Shown: piece after piece, positions 17,241 to 26,071 of the stretch
Layout: each line of letters opens with the position of its first letter
Position numbering within the stretch: position 1 is the stretch's first letter
Assembly (NCBI RefSeq): GCF_019145495.1
Contig: NZ_JAHSTU010000004.1
Span: forward strand, 558,001-622,000
Reading direction: 5' to 3'
Length of the DNA stretch: 64,000 nt
Source: Pseudomonas azerbaijanoccidentalis
GTDB taxonomy: Bacteria; Pseudomonadota; Gammaproteobacteria; Pseudomonadales; Pseudomonadaceae
The notes under the pieces: model-generated
What the model was told of the DNA's origin: nothing
Databases searched by the model: none
The model's input: the letters and a program-made list of their open reading frames with translations, nothing else
Translations under genes and position numbers: made by a program

Positions 17241-18344
17241 TCACTCCCGATGGTCGTGGGTCTGGGTGATACGGCCCTGTTCCACGTGGAACAGAGCGAC
17301 TGGCGTTTCCGTCTGCCAGCCTTCCCTCAATAATTCGTGATCTACACAGGTGATGAACACCTGGCAGCGTAAGTCTTCCAGCAAGCGGCAAAGCGCGCGG
17401 CGGTGCTGCTCGTCCAGCTCAGACGGCAAGTCATCCACCAGATAAATACACTGACCGCGTCGTGCCTGGCTCACCAAGTGCCCTTGAGCAATCCGCAAAG
17501 CACAAACCACCAACTTTTGCTGTCCACGAGACAAGATGTCCGCGGCATTGTGAGCGCCCAATCTGAGACGCAAATCAGCGCGTTGAGGTCCGGCCTGGGT
17601 ATGACCCATTTGCTGATCCCGTTGCAGGGACCCGGCGAGCACAGCGCTCAGCTCACGGTCTTTGTCCCAACCTCGGTAATAGCTGAGCGTTAAGCCCTCA
17701 AGCTCAACCAACTCGCTCAAAGTCTGTTCAAAGACTGGTTTTAAGGCTTTGATGTAAGCGCGGCGGTATTCATCGATTTCAGCGCTGGCCTGACACAGTT
17801 CCCTGTCCCAAACCGCTTGCGAAACGGCGTCAAGTGTACCATGCCGCAGCCAGGAGTTTCTCTGGCGCAGCGCCTTCTGCAAGCGTTGCCAGGTCGACAT
17901 GAAACGGGGTTCCACGTGGAACACCCCCCAATCGAGAAACTGCCGGCGAATCTTCGGCGCACCTTCCAGCAAGCGGAAGCTGTCCGGGTTGATCAACTGC
18001 AATGGCAGGATCTCAGCCAACTGCGCTGCACTGCGCGCGTTTTGCCCATCAATGCGGATCTGGAATTCACCCTGGCGATCCCGAGAGATGCCCAACGCAC
18101 TCTGCCCACCCTCAGCCAGTTCAACCTGGCCAAACACTGTGCACGCCAACTGTTCGTACTGAATGACCGGCAACAGACGGGTGCTACGAAACGAACGGGC
18201 AAGCCCCAGCAGGTGAATGGCTTCCAGAACACTGGTTTTGCCGCTGCCGTTGGCGCCGTAAAGAATATTGATTCGGGGAGAGGGGGAGAAGGTCACCGGG
18301 TGCAGATTGCGCACCGCGGTGACCGAGACGCGACTTAAGGACAT
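17241..18344 (-). CDS. recF: DNA replication and repair protein RecF
   Basis: 367 aa. It is an SMC-like ATPase that helps load RecA at gaps. Walker A is YGANGSGKTSVLEAIH (about 31-46). The signature is near ILSRGQQKLVVCALRIAQG, and Walker B is YLVDDLPSELDE. The N-terminus SLSRVSVTAVRNLHPV matches the family start. Two parS sites (17278-17293 and 17909-17922) are embedded in the gene and are both read as FHVE in the protein. The gene lies between dnaN and gyrB in the same operon. Confidence 0.97.
   Translation of the reverse strand: MSLSRVSVTAVRNLHPVTFSPSPRINILYGANGSGKTSVLEAIHLLGLARSFRSTRLLPVIQYEQLACTVFGQVELAEGGQSALGISRDRQGEFQIRIDGQNARSAAQLAEILPLQLINPDSFRLLEGAPKIRRQFLDWGVFHVEPRFMSTWQRLQKALRQRNSWLRHGTLDAVSQAVWDRELCQASAEIDEYRRAYIKALKPVFEQTLSELVELEGLTLSYYRGWDKDRELSAVLAGSLQRDQQMGHTQAGPQRADLRLRLGAHNAADILSRGQQKLVVCALRIAQGHLVSQARRGQCIYLVDDLPSELDEQHRRALCRLLEDLRCQVFITCVDHELLREGWQTETPVALFHVEQGRITQTHDHRE
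17278..17293. other. parS: parS site 1 (in recF 3' end)
   Basis: TGTTCCACGTGGAACA is a perfect 16-bp palindrome identical to the bacterial parS core bound by ParB. parB is at 29440 in this window. Confidence 0.95.
17909..17922. other. parS: parS site 2 (in recF)
   Basis: GTTCCACGTGGAAC is the perfect 14-bp parS core, about 630 bp from site 1. Confidence 0.95.
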
Positions 18345-18364
18345 CTAGCTTCTGCTGAGCATGA

Positions 18365-19468
18365 TTACAGACGCATCGGCATGACGACGTAAGCCGAATC
18401 GTCGTTGTCGGACTCTTGCACCAGCGCGCTGCTATTGGAGTCGGACAGGATCAGACGAACCTGTTCGGTGGTCATCACGCCCAGGACGTCGAGCAGATAG
18501 CTCACGTTGAAGCCGATCTCCAGAGAGCCGCCGTTGTACTCCACGCCCACTTCTTCTTCCGCTTCTTCCTGCTCCGGGTTATTCGCCTGGATTTTTAGCT
18601 GACCATTGGCCAGTTGCAGACGGATACCGCGGTACTTCTCGTTGGACAGAATGGCGGTACGGCTGAAGGCTTCACGCAGTGCCTGACGATCGCCCAGCAC
18701 CAGCTTGTCGCCGCCCTTCGGCAGTACGCGCTCGTAGTCCGGGAATTTACCGTCGACCAGTTTCGAGGTGAACGTGAACTCACCGGTGGTGGCGCGGATG
18801 TGGTGCTGGCCCAGGACGATGCTGACGATACCGTCCGGCTCAGTCAGCAGGCGTGCCAATTCAAGGATACCTTTGCGCGGCACGATGACCTGGTGACGAT
18901 CTGGCTGACCGATATCAGCCTGCATCGAGCACATCGCCAGACGATGACCGTCGGTGGCCACAGCGCGGATGATACCGGCGGACACTTCCAGCAGCATCCC
19001 ATTGAGGTAGTAACGCACGTCCTGTTGAGCCATGGCGAAACTGGTGCGCTCGATCAAGCGCCGCAGTTTGCTCTGCTCCAGGCTGCAGGTCAGCGAGCCA
19101 GGGCCTTCTTCCACCGTCGGGAAATCGTTGGCCGGCAGCGTCGACAGGGTAAAGCGACTACGCCCAGCCTTCACCACGAGCTTTTGCTCGTCGACCTTGA
19201 TGTCGATCAGCGCATCGTTGGGCAGGCTTTTGCAGATGTCCATCAGCTTGCGCGCAGGCACGGTGATGGAACCTGTTTCGGCTGGCTCTTCGAGTTGAAC
19301 ACGACCGACCAGCTCGACTTCCAGGTCAGTACCGGTCAGCGACAGTTGCTGGCCTTCGACAACCAACAGCACGTTGGAGAGCACCGGCAAGGTCTGTCGG
19401 CGTTCGACAACGCCTGCGACCAGTTGCAGGGGTTTCAACAGGGCTTCGCGTTGAATGGTGAAATGCAT
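18365..19468 (-). CDS. dnaN: DNA polymerase III beta sliding clamp
   Basis: 367 aa, the standard length. It is a homodimeric ring clamp that tethers polymerases to DNA. It begins MHFTIQREALLKPLQLVAGVVERRQTLPVLSNVL and ends with the conserved YVVMPMRL, the C-terminal part of the hydrophobic partner-binding cleft. Three clamp folds of about 120 residues each fit the length. AAGGGA lies upstream of the ATG. It is 39 bp downstream of dnaA in the same orientation. Confidence 0.98.
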   Translation of the reverse strand: MHFTIQREALLKPLQLVAGVVERRQTLPVLSNVLLVVEGQQLSLTGTDLEVELVGRVQLEEPAETGSITVPARKLMDICKSLPNDALIDIKVDEQKLVVKAGRSRFTLSTLPANDFPTVEEGPGSLTCSLEQSKLRRLIERTSFAMAQQDVRYYLNGMLLEVSAGIIRAVATDGHRLAMCSMQADIGQPDRHQVIVPRKGILELARLLTEPDGIVSIVLGQHHIRATTGEFTFTSKLVDGKFPDYERVLPKGGDKLVLGDRQALREAFSRTAILSNEKYRGIRLQLANGQLKIQANNPEQEEAEEEVGVEYNGGSLEIGFNVSYLLDVLGVMTTEQVRLILSDSNSSALVQESDNDDSAYVVMPMRL

Positions 19469-19507
19469 GGTCTAGTCCCTTGCCTTAATAAGCTGCGCTG
19501 GTGTTCA

Positions 19508-21034
19508 TCAAGTGGTCAGTGTACGCAGCAGGTTCTTGTAGTCCTCGCGGATGTCCGCGTCGGATTCCTTAAGTTCGTTGATCTTGCGGCAGGCGTGCAA
19601 AACCGTCGTGTGGTCACGTCCGCCAAACACATCGCCGATTTCCGGCAAGCTGTGGTTAGTCAGTTCCTTGGACAATGCCATGGCAACCTGACGCGGCCGA
19701 GCGACCGAACGCGAGCGGCGTTTGGACAGCAAATCGGAGATCTTGATCTTGTAATACTCAGCGACGGTGCGCTGAATGTTATCCACAGAGACCAGTTTGT
19801 CTTGCAGCGCCAACAGGTCCTTCAGCGATTCGCGAATCAACTCGATGGTGATATCACGGCCCATGAAGTGCGAGTGGGCGATCACGCGTTTGAGCGCGCC
19901 TTCCAGCTCACGGACGTTGGAGCGAATGCGTTGGGCAATGAAAAACGCCGCGTCGTGTGGCAACTCAACTTTGGCCTGGTCGGCCTTCTTCATCAAGATC
20001 GCTACACGGGTCTCGAGTTCCGGCGGTTCGACGGCAACCGTCAGCCCCCAGCCGAAGCGGGATTTCAGGCGTTCTTCAAGTCCTTCGATCTCTTTCGGGT
20101 AGCGGTCACTGGTGAGAATGACCTGCTGGCCACCTTCAAGCAGGGCGTTGAAGGTGTGGAAAAATTCTTCCTGGGAGCGCTCTTTGCGGGCGAAGAACTG
20201 AATGTCATCGATCAGCAACGCATCCACCGAACGGTAGAAACGCTTGAACTCATTGATCGCGTTCAGCTGCAAAGCCTTGACCATGTCAGCCACGAACCGC
20301 TCGGAATGCAGGTACACGACCTTGGCATTCGGGTTCTTCTTTAATAGATGGTTACCCACAGCATGCATCAAGTGGGTTTTACCCAGACCTACGCCGCCAT
20401 ACAGGAACAGCGGGTTGTAACCATGTTTAGGATTATCCGCCACTTGCCAGGCTGCGGCCCGGGCCAGTTGGTTGGACTTACCCTCAACGAAGTTTTCGAA
20501 GGTAAAGGTACGGTTCAGATAGCTGGTGTGCTTGAGCGCACCTTCCACCTGCACGGTGCGTTGCTCGGCGCGAACCGGGGCCTGTTGCGAACTGGCGCCG
20601 GCCATCGGATCGAAGCTGTCACGGGAGGGCTCTTCCTCGGTGACGTCGGCAACTTTTTGAGTGGCTCGCTTGGTCGATGTGGCCGATGGCGCTGGTGCTG
20701 GCGCGCTGGCCGGTGCCGAAGAGGCTTGCGCCTGGTTGACTGCGGCAGCGGCCAACGGAGCATTCGGTGCGGCGCGCGGAGCTGAGCTGCGTTTGCTACC
20801 TATTAATAAGGAAAGCGCTGGCGCCATTCCGTTGCCGTGCTCGTCCAGTAATTCCAGGACGCGGCCAAGGTATTTCTCATTGACCCAGTCCAGGACAAAA
20901 CGGTTGGGCGCATAAACACGCAACTCGTCGCCTTCGGCTTCGACCTGTAGTGGACGGATCCAAGTGTTGAATTGTTGGGCAGGCAGCTCATCGCGAAGAA
21001 GCTCCACGCACTGCTGCCAAAGTTCCACTGACAC
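19508..21034 (-). CDS. dnaA: chromosomal replication initiator DnaA
   Basis: 508 aa from a GTG start with AGGGG 7 bases upstream. Domain I (about 1-90) starts SVELWQQCVELLRDELPAQQFNTW. Domain II is a long linker rich in Ala, Pro and Ser (about 90-170). The AAA+ domain has Walker A GGVGLGKTHLMHAVGN and Walker B ALLIDDIQFF. DNA-binding domain IV carries RPRQVAMALSKELTNHSLPEIG and GGRDHTTVLHAC. It acts at the adjacent oriC. A perfect DnaA box lies inside the gene (19779-19787). Confidence 0.98.
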   Translation of the reverse strand: MSVELWQQCVELLRDELPAQQFNTWIRPLQVEAEGDELRVYAPNRFVLDWVNEKYLGRVLELLDEHGNGMAPALSLLIGSKRSSAPRAAPNAPLAAAAVNQAQASSAPASAPAPAPSATSTKRATQKVADVTEEEPSRDSFDPMAGASSQQAPVRAEQRTVQVEGALKHTSYLNRTFTFENFVEGKSNQLARAAAWQVADNPKHGYNPLFLYGGVGLGKTHLMHAVGNHLLKKNPNAKVVYLHSERFVADMVKALQLNAINEFKRFYRSVDALLIDDIQFFARKERSQEEFFHTFNALLEGGQQVILTSDRYPKEIEGLEERLKSRFGWGLTVAVEPPELETRVAILMKKADQAKVELPHDAAFFIAQRIRSNVRELEGALKRVIAHSHFMGRDITIELIRESLKDLLALQDKLVSVDNIQRTVAEYYKIKISDLLSKRRSRSVARPRQVAMALSKELTNHSLPEIGDVFGGRDHTTVLHACRKINELKESDADIREDYKNLLRTLTT

Positions 21035-21101
21035 GGATATCCCCTAAGTTGAAAGCCGGTGAGGCAAAAACAAGCGGCCATTGTAGCGACCAGACGCTGA
21101 C

Positions 21102-21374
21102 TTATCCACACGTAGGTGGTTCATCGAACAAGAAGAATCAACGATTTATACGCAAAAAAGACGACCAGCGGTCTGTGCATAAGCTCTGTGGATAACCGGG
21201 TCTGAGCTCGTTGCACAACTGGGGGTGAAACTCTGTGGGTAACCGGCCTGTGGATAAAGCGCGCTTTCACACACAGGTTATCCGACAGCGCAGCACAGGC
21301 TGAGCACGGTTTTCCACCGTAGTTGTCATTCTCTGTACATCACGAGATACAAGGCCTCAACGTGGTTATCCACA
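21102..21374. repeat. oriC DnaA-box cluster
   Basis: Four perfect 9-mers plus one near-match lie within 273 bp, in mixed orientation (+, -, near -, -, +). This spacing and density is what marks the DnaA assembly region. Confidence 0.9.
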
Positions 21375-21510
21375 GATAATCGCTTCCTAAGCTTTTATAA
21401 GCTTTACAGAAAAGCTTTAAATACTCTCCTTCTTTATTTTTATGTTTAACGGTGGATTCGTGCAGACCAAACCTCTGGAGATCTATTTATAAGGAAACGC
21501 TGGTTGGAAA

Positions 21511-21539
21511 TTGACCTAGAGGCTTGCTTTCTCTAGAAT
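21511..21539 (+). promoter_or_regulatory. sigma70 promoter of rpmH
   Basis: -35 TTGACC (21511-21516), a 17-bp spacer and -10 TAGAAT (21534-21539) lie about 60 bp before the rpmH ATG. This is near-consensus for a housekeeping promoter. Confidence 0.8.
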
Positions 21540-21600
21540 CCCCGGTCTCTTAAAACGGGGGCCATTCCGGCCCGTTGTGGACGAACCAGGTAACACGACA

Positions 21601-21735
21601 ATGAAACGTACTTTCCAACCAAGCACTATCAAACGCGCTCGTACCCACGGTTTCCGTGCTCGCATGGCTACCAAGAATGGCCGCGCCGTTCTGTCGCGTC
21701 GTCGCGCCAAAGGTCGTGCGCGTCTGGCAGTTTGA
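21601..21735 (+). CDS. rpmH: 50S ribosomal protein L34
   Basis: 44 aa, which is the normal size and easily missed by length filters. The sequence MKRTFQPSTIKRARTHGF, then RAVLSRRRAKGRARLAV, is highly basic and diagnostic. It binds 23S rRNA in the large subunit. It starts the rpmH-rnpA-yidD-yidC-mnmE cluster and has a near-consensus promoter. The stop at 21733-21735 lies 16 bp before rnpA. Confidence 0.98.
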   Translation: MKRTFQPSTIKRARTHGFRARMATKNGRAVLSRRRAKGRARLAV

Positions 21736-21751
21736 TAAGCCGGCACTGGAG

Positions 21752-22153
21752 GTGAGTCAGGACTTCAGTCGGGAAAAGCGTCTGCTTACCCCCCGGCATT
21801 TCAAGGCAGTCTTTGACTCCCCTACCGGCAAGGTTCCGGGGAAAAATCTCCTGCTCCTTGCGCGCAACAACGATCTTGATCACCCCCGTCTAGGGCTGGT
21901 TATCGGGAAAAAGAGCGTAAAGCTCTCCGTCGAGCGCAATCGCCTCAAACGTCTGATGCGCGAATCGTTTCGCCTGAACCAGGATCTACTGGTCGGTTGG
22001 GACATTGTTATCGTCGCGCGCAAAGGTTTGGGTGACGTAGAAAACCCCGAATTGATTCAGCATTTCGGCAAACTCTGGAAGCGTCTGGCACGCAGCACGC
22101 CGGTACCAGCAGTCAAAACCGAAACTGTAGGGGTAGACAGTCCAGATGCGTAA
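21752..22153 (+). CDS. rnpA: ribonuclease P protein component
   Basis: 133 aa from GTG. It is the basic protein cofactor of RNase P, which matures tRNA 5' ends. The RNR signature region is KSVKLSVERNRLKRLMRESFR, preceded by RLGLVIGKK. The GTG at 21752 gives the conserved SQDFSREKRLLTP start, but GGAG directly abuts it, which is unusually close. Another GTG at about 21716 would add 12 residues and overlap rpmH. The exact start is therefore uncertain by that much. It overlaps yidD by 8 bp. Confidence 0.93.
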   Translation: MSQDFSREKRLLTPRHFKAVFDSPTGKVPGKNLLLLARNNDLDHPRLGLVIGKKSVKLSVERNRLKRLMRESFRLNQDLLVGWDIVIVARKGLGDVENPELIQHFGKLWKRLARSTPVPAVKTETVGVDSPDA

Positions 22154-22391
22154 ACTGGCACTCGTTCCGATCCAGTTTTATCGCTATGCCATTAGTCCCC
22201 TGATGGCCAGTCACTGTCGTTTCTACCCCAGTTGTTCCTGCTACGCGTTAGAAGCCATTGAAAATCATGGCCTTCTTCGCGGTGGCTGGCTGACCTTTCG
22301 TCGTTTAGGTCGCTGTCATCCGTGGAATCCCGGTGGTTATGACCCGGTTCCACCTATCCCTACCTCCCGTTCTTCTTCGATGGCCGAGTAA
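22146..22391 (+). CDS. yidD: membrane protein insertion efficiency factor YidD
   Basis: 81 aa. It is a small membrane-associated protein that helps Sec/YidC-dependent insertion. An N-terminal amphipathic stretch (LALVPIQFYRYAISPLMASHCRFYPSCSCYA) carries the three conserved cysteines, followed by RRLGRCHPWNPGGYDPVP with the fourth. The ATG overlaps the rnpA end by 8 bp. yidC begins 3 bp after its stop. Confidence 0.95.
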   Translation: MRKLALVPIQFYRYAISPLMASHCRFYPSCSCYALEAIENHGLLRGGWLTFRRLGRCHPWNPGGYDPVPPIPTSRSSSMAE

Positions 22392-22393
22392 TC

Positions 22394-24073
22394 ATGGATA
22401 TCAAACGCACGATCCTGATCGTCGCCCTGGCAATCGTGTCCTACGTTATGGTTCTTAAATGGAACCAGGACTATGGCCAGGCTGCCCTGCCGACTCAGAA
22501 TGTTGCTTCCAGTACTACCGCACCGGGCCTCCCGGATACGGCAACTGGCAATAAAGCGTCCGTCAGTGACGACATTCCACACGCCGCAAACGATACCAGC
22601 GCACCGGCCGAAACTCCGGTAGCAGCAAGTACCGATCTCATCCAGATCAAAACGGATGTGCTCGACCTGGCTGTCGATCCACAAGGTGGTGATGTTGCCC
22701 AGCTGAAATTGCCGTTGTATCCACGCCGCCAGGACCATCCGGAAATTCCGTTCCAGTTGTTCGATAACGGCAACGAGCGGACTTATCTGGCACAAAGTGG
22801 CCTGATCGGCACCAACGGTCCGGACGCAAGTCCTGCCGGTCGTCCGGTTTACTCGGCAGAGAAGAAGATTTATCAACTGGCTGACGGTCAGGACCAATTG
22901 GTCGTAGACCTGAAGTTCAGCAAGGACGGCGTCAACTACATCAAGCGTTTCACCCTGAAACGTGGCCTGTATGACGTAACCGTTTCCTACTTGATCGATA
23001 ACCAGAGCGCTCAGCCCTGGTCCGGTGCAATGTTCGCGCAATTGAAGCGTGACGCCAGCTCCGATCCGTCTTCCAGCACCGCCACCGGCACTGCGACTTA
23101 CCTGGGCGCCGCCCTGTGGACAAGTTCCGAGCCGTACAAGAAAGTGTCCATGAAGGACATGGACAAGGCTGCGCTGAAAGAAACCGTCACCGGTGGTTGG
23201 GTAGCCTGGCTGCAACACTACTTCGTGACCGCGTGGATTCCGGCGAAGGGCGAAAACAATGTCGTCCAGACCCGCAAAGACAGCAAAGGCAACTACATCA
23301 TCGGCTACACCGGTCCTTCGGTGACCGTTGCACCGGGTGCCAAAGCTGAAACCAGCGCCATTCTGTACGCCGGTCCGAAAAGCCAGGCCGTATTGAAAGA
23401 GTTGTCCCCAGGTCTGGAACTGACTGTCGACTACGGCATTCTGTGGTTCATCGCTCAACCGATCTTCTGGTTGCTGCAACACATCCACGCCATTGTGGGT
23501 AACTGGGGCTGGTCGATCATCTTCCTGACCATGCTGATCAAAGGGATTTTCTTCCCTCTGTCGGCCGCCAGTTACAAATCCATGGCCCGTATGCGTGCAG
23601 TGGCACCGAAACTGGCAGCCCTGAAAGAGCAGCATGGCGATGACCGGCAGAAAATGTCGCAAGCCATGATGGAGCTGTACAAGAAAGAGAAGATCAATCC
23701 GCTGGGTGGTTGCTTGCCAATCCTCGTGCAGATGCCGGTTTTCCTCTCGCTGTACTGGGTTCTGCTGGAAAGCGTTGAAATGCGCCAAGCGCCGTTCATG
23801 CTGTGGATCACTGACCTGTCGATCAAGGATCCGTTCTTCATTCTGCCGATCATCATGGGTGCAACCATGTTCATCCAGCAGCAGCTGAACCCGACACCTC
23901 CAGATCCGATGCAAGCGAAGGTCATGAAAATGATGCCGATCATCTTCACCTTCTTCTTCCTGTGGTTCCCGGCCGGTCTGGTGCTGTACTGGGTAGTGAA
24001 CAACTGCCTGTCGATCGCCCAACAGTGGTACATCACTCGTAAGATCGAAGCAGCTACCAAAGCAGCTGCCTGA
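22394..24073 (+). CDS. yidC: membrane protein insertase YidC
   Basis: 559 aa. It has an N-terminal transmembrane anchor (TILIVALAIVSYVMVLKW) and a large periplasmic domain at about 50-345. The conserved insertase core of five helices follows, starting at ELTVDYGILWFIAQPIFWLL and containing NPLGGCLPILVQMPVFLSLYWVLLES. The conserved core arginine lies in the first insertase segment region (YKSMARMRAV). It inserts inner-membrane proteins alone or with SecYEG; the downstream Fo subunits AtpE and AtpB are typical clients. A terminator follows. Confidence 0.98.
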   Translation: MDIKRTILIVALAIVSYVMVLKWNQDYGQAALPTQNVASSTTAPGLPDTATGNKASVSDDIPHAANDTSAPAETPVAASTDLIQIKTDVLDLAVDPQGGDVAQLKLPLYPRRQDHPEIPFQLFDNGNERTYLAQSGLIGTNGPDASPAGRPVYSAEKKIYQLADGQDQLVVDLKFSKDGVNYIKRFTLKRGLYDVTVSYLIDNQSAQPWSGAMFAQLKRDASSDPSSSTATGTATYLGAALWTSSEPYKKVSMKDMDKAALKETVTGGWVAWLQHYFVTAWIPAKGENNVVQTRKDSKGNYIIGYTGPSVTVAPGAKAETSAILYAGPKSQAVLKELSPGLELTVDYGILWFIAQPIFWLLQHIHAIVGNWGWSIIFLTMLIKGIFFPLSAASYKSMARMRAVAPKLAALKEQHGDDRQKMSQAMMELYKKEKINPLGGCLPILVQMPVFLSLYWVLLESVEMRQAPFMLWITDLSIKDPFFILPIIMGATMFIQQQLNPTPPDPMQAKVMKMMPIIFTFFFLWFPAGLVLYWVVNNCLSIAQQWYITRKIEAATKAAA

Positions 24074-24095
24074 TTTACACTGTGGATAACCACTC

Positions 24096-24121
24096 AAAAC
24101 GCCCCCTAGTGGGGCGTTTTG
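24096..24121 (+). terminator. terminator after yidC
   Basis: Stem AAAACGCCCC / GGGGCGTTTT with loop CCTAG. A DnaA box (24081-24089) precedes it. mnmE starts 32 bp beyond, so read-through or a separate promoter is needed for mnmE. Confidence 0.85.
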
Positions 24122-24152
24122 CTATCTGTCACTTTTGTCTGGATACCGGTTT

Positions 24153-25523
24153 ATGAACGCTCCGCGTGAAACCATCGCCGCTGTCGCCACTGCTCAAGGT
24201 CGAGGTGGGGTTGGCATCGTTCGTATTTCCGGGCCGTTGGCCGGCATTGCCGCCAAGGCCTTCTGTGGTCGCGAGCTCAAACCGCGATTCGCTCATTACG
24301 GTCCTTTTCTCAGTGAACACGAAGAAGTGCTGGACCAGGGCATTGCTTTGTATTTCCCCGGCCCAAACTCGTTCACCGGTGAAGATGTCCTGGAACTCCA
24401 GGGACATGGCGGGCCGATTGTTCTGGATATGCTGCTGCAGCGTTGCCTGCAATTGGGTTGCCGACTTGCCCGACCAGGAGAATTCAGCGAGCGCGCATTC
24501 CTCAACGACAAACTCGACCTGGCACAGGCCGAAGCCATTGCCGACCTGATTGAAGCCAGTTCTGCACAGGCTGCCCGAAATGCCCTGCGCTCCTTGCAAG
24601 GCGCATTTTCCGCACGTGTGCATAACCTCACAGAGCAATTGATCGGTCTGAGGATTTATGTCGAGGCTGCAATCGATTTCCCGGAAGAAGAAATCGACTT
24701 TCTCGCCGATGGCCACGTATTGAGCATGCTCGATAAGGTTCGCGACGAGTTATCCACCGTGATGCGCGAAGCCGGGCAAGGCGCTTTACTGCGTGACGGC
24801 ATGACCGTGGTGATTGCCGGCCGTCCGAATGCCGGGAAGTCCAGCCTACTCAATGCCTTGGCAGGCCGGGAAGCGGCGATTGTGACCGAGATCGCCGGCA
24901 CCACGCGGGATGTACTGCGCGAACATATCCACATCGATGGCATGCCGCTGCATGTGGTCGACACAGCGGGTTTGCGAGACACCGATGACCATGTGGAAAA
25001 AATTGGTGTTGAACGAGCGTTGAAAGCCATCGGCGAGGCCGACCGCGTGCTGTTGGTGGTAGATGCTACCGCCCCCGAAGCCCTTGATCCGTTTGCTTTA
25101 TGGCCGGAATTTCTCGAAACACGGCCAGACCCGGCGAAAGTGACGCTCATCCGCAACAAGGCAGATCTAACGGGGGAGGCGATTGCATTGGAGGTTAGTG
25201 AGGATGGTCATGTCACGATCAGCCTGAGTGCAAAATCCGCCGGCAATGGCCTGGATCTTCTGCGTGAACATCTCAAGGCCTGCATGGGCTACGAACAGAC
25301 TTCGGAAAGCAGTTTCAGTGCACGCAGGCGACACCTTGAGGCTCTGCGCCATGCCAGTGCAGCGCTTGAGCACGGTCGCGCGCAGCTGACACTGGCGGGT
25401 GCAGGTGAATTGCTCGCCGAAGATCTACGGCAGGCTCAACAATCCCTCGGCGAAATCACTGGCGCGTTCAGCTCCGATGACCTGTTGGGTCGAATCTTTT
25501 CCAGCTTTTGCATCGGTAAATAA
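24153..25523 (+). CDS. mnmE: tRNA-5-carboxymethylaminomethyluridine GTPase MnmE (TrmE)
   Basis: 456 aa. With MnmG it modifies U34 of tRNAs that read mixed codon boxes. The N-terminal folate-binding domain starts ETIAAVATAQGRGGVGIVRISGP. The G domain has GRPNAGKSSLLNAL, GTTRDVL, DTAGLRD and NKADL. The C-terminus ends with the catalytic CIGK. I chose MNAPRETI at 24153 as the start; six further upstream in-frame residues are not conserved. It is separated from its partner mnmG by the 548-bp origin-like gap. Confidence 0.97.
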   Translation: MNAPRETIAAVATAQGRGGVGIVRISGPLAGIAAKAFCGRELKPRFAHYGPFLSEHEEVLDQGIALYFPGPNSFTGEDVLELQGHGGPIVLDMLLQRCLQLGCRLARPGEFSERAFLNDKLDLAQAEAIADLIEASSAQAARNALRSLQGAFSARVHNLTEQLIGLRIYVEAAIDFPEEEIDFLADGHVLSMLDKVRDELSTVMREAGQGALLRDGMTVVIAGRPNAGKSSLLNALAGREAAIVTEIAGTTRDVLREHIHIDGMPLHVVDTAGLRDTDDHVEKIGVERALKAIGEADRVLLVVDATAPEALDPFALWPEFLETRPDPAKVTLIRNKADLTGEAIALEVSEDGHVTISLSAKSAGNGLDLLREHLKACMGYEQTSESSFSARRRHLEALRHASAALEHGRAQLTLAGAGELLAEDLRQAQQSLGEITGAFSSDDLLGRIFSSFCIGK

Positions 25524-26071
25524 CGCCCTTCGTTGTCCACAGACAGGCCATTCGCGCCTGTCTGTTTTCTCTTTCTCCTGAATATCCTCCAGCGCTGAGC
25601 AAATTCTTCCTGCTTGAGCGGCATTCGCGTGCCTGCTTTTTACTCCTTTAGGCGCTTTTCTGTGGATTAAGCCCTGTGAATAACCACGGCTAAGGGCAGT
25701 TGATAACAGGGCCTGAAAACTGAAGATAATCCCCCTTGTGGATAACAGGCACTTTCATCCACAGGCTTACACCGGTTATCCAAGGGCCTCATTGGCACAT
25801 GATCACAGGGTTTTGAAACTCTGTACATATTGAAAATAAAGGCCTGTAGAGATCTATCCACAGAAAAGAGGGTCAGTAGAAATAAACATAAAAACAAAGA
25901 TTTAATAAATTTCTCTCTTTTTAATTTCTATAACCTCGACTTCTCCACAGCTGGTTAAATTTTGTGCAGAGGGTTCTTTAGGAAGGGCGAAGTCCCTATA
26001 CTTGTCGACCAGGTCCAAAAACCTGAGCTCAAACTATTCCTGAATTACCTACTTAAGCAGGCACGAGGTGC
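25524..26071. other. second origin-like region between mnmE and mnmG
   Basis: This 548-bp gap has no gene. It holds one perfect DnaA box (TGTGGATAA, 25737-25745) and several one-mismatch boxes (25661-25669, 25675-25683, 25854-25862, 25941-25949). A strongly AT-rich stretch runs from about 25875 to 25932. The layout mirrors oriC. The mnmG promoter must also lie in its right part. The gap before gidA/mnmG is the oriC position in E. coli. Confidence 0.7.

Larger units (their letters stand above)
21035..21600. other. oriC: oriC: replication origin between dnaA and rpmH
   Basis: This 566-bp gap holds four perfect DnaA boxes: TTATCCACA at 21102-21110 and 21366-21374, and the reverse form at 21187-21195 and 21249-21257. 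A one-mismatch box lies at 21234-21242. An AT-rich stretch at about 21385-21445 with repeated AAGCTTT motifs is the likely unwinding element. The dnaA-rpmH gap is the known Pseudomonas origin position. The divergent dnaA and rpmH promoters lie inside it. Confidence 0.93.
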
